Shown here piece after piece: positions 4,623 through 5,519 of a stretch of 5,519 bases of DNA; within the stretch, counting starts at the first letter, position 1; each line of letters opens with the position of its first letter. Origin of the DNA: JACQFZ01 sp036381895 (GTDB taxonomy: Bacteria; Pseudomonadota; Gammaproteobacteria; Acidiferrobacterales; Sulfurifustaceae); contig DASVBY010000100.1 of NCBI GenBank assembly GCA_036381895.1, positions 1 to 5,519 on the forward strand. The letters are read 5' to 3'. The position numbers and the translations under genes were made by a program. The notes below the pieces were generated by a model. That model had not been told where the DNA came from. It ran no database searches and saw nothing but the letters and a program-made list of their open reading frames with translations.

Positions 4623-5312
4623 TTAACGCACCCCGAGCCGTTCGAGCACGTTCGCAACGATGGCGTCGCAGCGCGGGCCGTCGAAGTCGAACGCCTTGAG
4701 CCCGGCGGCTTCGATGTGGCGGCGCAGGGCGCGCTGCATCAGTGCGCGGGCGCGGTGAAAGCGGGTTTTTACGGTGGCGACGGGGATATCGAGCGACGCG
4801 GCGGTTTCCTCGACGCTCAGCTGCTCGATCGCGCGCAGCATGAAGACCGTGCGAAAGCCGTCGGGGAGCCGATCGACCGCCGCCTCGATCAGCCGGCGAA
4901 GCTCGCCGCCCGCGGCGAGCTCTTCGGGCGTGCCGGCGGCGCTCAAAAGCGGCGTCGCCGCCTCATCGGTGTCGTCCGCTCCCTCGAGCGCGGTGTACCG
5001 CCGGTCTTTTCGTTGTCTCATTAGAGCCTCGTTGACGGCGATGCGCGTGAGCCACGCGCCGAAATTCCCGGGCGTGCGGTAGCTCTCGAGCTGCGTGAAC
5101 GCGCGTACGTATGCCTCCTGTATCGCATCCTGCGCGGCGTCGTCGTCGCGCAGGATGCTGCGCGCGACGCGATAGAGCCTGCGGTTGTAGCGGCGCATGA
5201 GCGGCTCGTACGCGCTCGCATCGCCCGCGCGCAGGCGCGCGACGAGCTCGTCGTCCGCCGCGTGCGCCGCCGCTTCCGCGCGCGCGAGGCGCTCATCCGC
5301 TGCCAGAGCCAT
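4623..5312 (-). CDS. RNA polymerase sigma-70 family, ECF-type sigma factor
   Basis: 229 residues, ATG at 5312-5310, TAA at 4625-4623. After a 20-residue Ala-rich N-terminus, DDELVARLRAGDASAYEPLM opens region 2 (about 21-102). It includes YRVARSILRDDDAAQDAIQE (47-66), AYVRAFTQL and FGAWLTRIAVNEALMRQRK, the core-binding and -10-recognising helices. A variable linker (103-136) leads to region 4 (about 138-196), with LPDGFRTVFMLRAIEQLSVE and the helix-turn-helix SLDIPVATVKTRFHRAR that reads the -35 element. Regions 1 and 3 are absent, as expected for the ECF (group 4) class. A tail of about 33 residues, ending FDFDGPRCDAIVANVLERLG, extends beyond region 4. The ribosome binding site is only a weak GGGAAA. 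No anti-sigma gene lies immediately downstream; the next gene is the hydrolase, 205 bases on. The promoter regulon and inducing signal are not visible. Confidence 0.92.
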   Translation of the reverse strand: MALAADERLARAEAAAHAADDELVARLRAGDASAYEPLMRRYNRRLYRVARSILRDDDAAQDAIQEAYVRAFTQLESYRTPGNFGAWLTRIAVNEALMRQRKDRRYTALEGADDTDEAATPLLSAAGTPEELAAGGELRRLIEAAVDRLPDGFRTVFMLRAIEQLSVEETAASLDIPVATVKTRFHRARALMQRALRRHIEAAGLKAFDFDGPRCDAIVANVLERLGVR

Positions 5313-5346
5313 TCATCGTTTCCCGACTCGCCTGTGGTCGATGGTA

Positions 5347-5382
5347 ACGGCCGCGCAGAGGCGTTGCCACCGCACGGCCGCG
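5347..5382. repeat. 9-bp direct repeat upstream of the sigma factor gene
   Basis: ACGGCCGCG occurs at 5347-5355 and again at 5374-5382, 27 bases start to start, in the 83-base gap before the sigma gene. Each copy contains the palindrome CGGCCG, so each half could act as a symmetric protein-binding site. It may be an operator or only a GC-rich coincidence. Confidence 0.3.
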
Positions 5383-5395
5383 ATTTCCCTGCTCT

Positions 5396-5518
5396 TTACG
5401 CGAAGAACGCCCCCGGCACCGGATCGAGCCCGAGCGTCATGCGCAGCACCGCCCCGCGCATCGCCTCGTCGGCGAGACGGCTCGCCGCCGCGAGCGAGAG
5501 ATCGCGGTTGTCGAACTT
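5396..5518 (-). CDS. C-terminal end of an unidentified protein (5' truncated by window edge)
   Basis: On the minus strand the frame is open from the window edge (5518) to TAA at 5398-5396, giving 40 residues. They begin KFDNRDLSLAAASRLADEAM and end RMTLGLDPVPGAFFA. The amphipathic helix character, the balanced amino-acid use and the stop just before the sigma gene's upstream region look like a genuine protein end rather than a shadow frame, but I do not recognise the family. It lies 83 bases upstream of the sigma factor on the same strand and could be in the same transcript. The rest of the gene is outside the window. Confidence 0.5.
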   Translation of the reverse strand, partial: KFDNRDLSLAAASRLADEAMRGAVLRMTLGLDPVPGAFFA

Positions 5519-5519
5519 C

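Noticed and set aside
4404..5024. A 206-codon plus-strand frame across the hydrolase/sigma gap
   Set aside because: It is antisense to sigma region 4 and has low-complexity content with no start signal.

Overview
The window is very GC-rich with strong codon-position GC bias, so long open frames run on both strands over every real gene. The protein families (an RND efflux permease end, a DUF3300 protein, an ECF-type sigma factor, an alpha/beta hydrolase with an Asp nucleophile) suggest a high-GC proteobacterium, most likely beta- or gammaproteobacterial. That placement is inference from family content and composition. No mobile element, CRISPR array, tRNA or rRNA is visible.

Layout. The left part reads on the plus strand: the last 68 codons of an RND permease (1-208), a 287-base gap, a secreted DUF3300 protein with a histidine/arginine-rich tail (496-2142), a 311-base gap holding a nested inverted repeat (2253-2330), and a small membrane-anchored protein of unknown function (2454-2852). 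The right part reads on the minus strand, in order of transcription: the C-terminal end of an unidentified protein (5518-5396), an ECF-like sigma factor (5312-4623), an alpha/beta hydrolase of the epoxide hydrolase/haloalkane dehalogenase type (4417-3527) and a cyclophilin-like (TM1367-type) protein (3413-3039). The two blocks converge at about 2853-3038, where I see no classical terminator.

How the genes relate. The plus-strand genes are linked only by direction and an envelope theme: efflux permease, secreted protein, anchored protein. The minus-strand genes are separated by 83, 205 and 113 bases, so they may form one loose transcription unit or several. No anti-sigma factor lies immediately downstream of the sigma gene, and what it controls cannot be read from this window.

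I found no clear new multi-gene system. The most unusual non-protein signal is the roughly 78-base nested palindrome in the 2143-2453 gap: a 14-bp perfect outer stem enclosing a second 9-bp stem. It could be a structured RNA or a dispersed palindromic repeat. Second is the His-rich, tandemly repeated tail of the DUF3300 protein.
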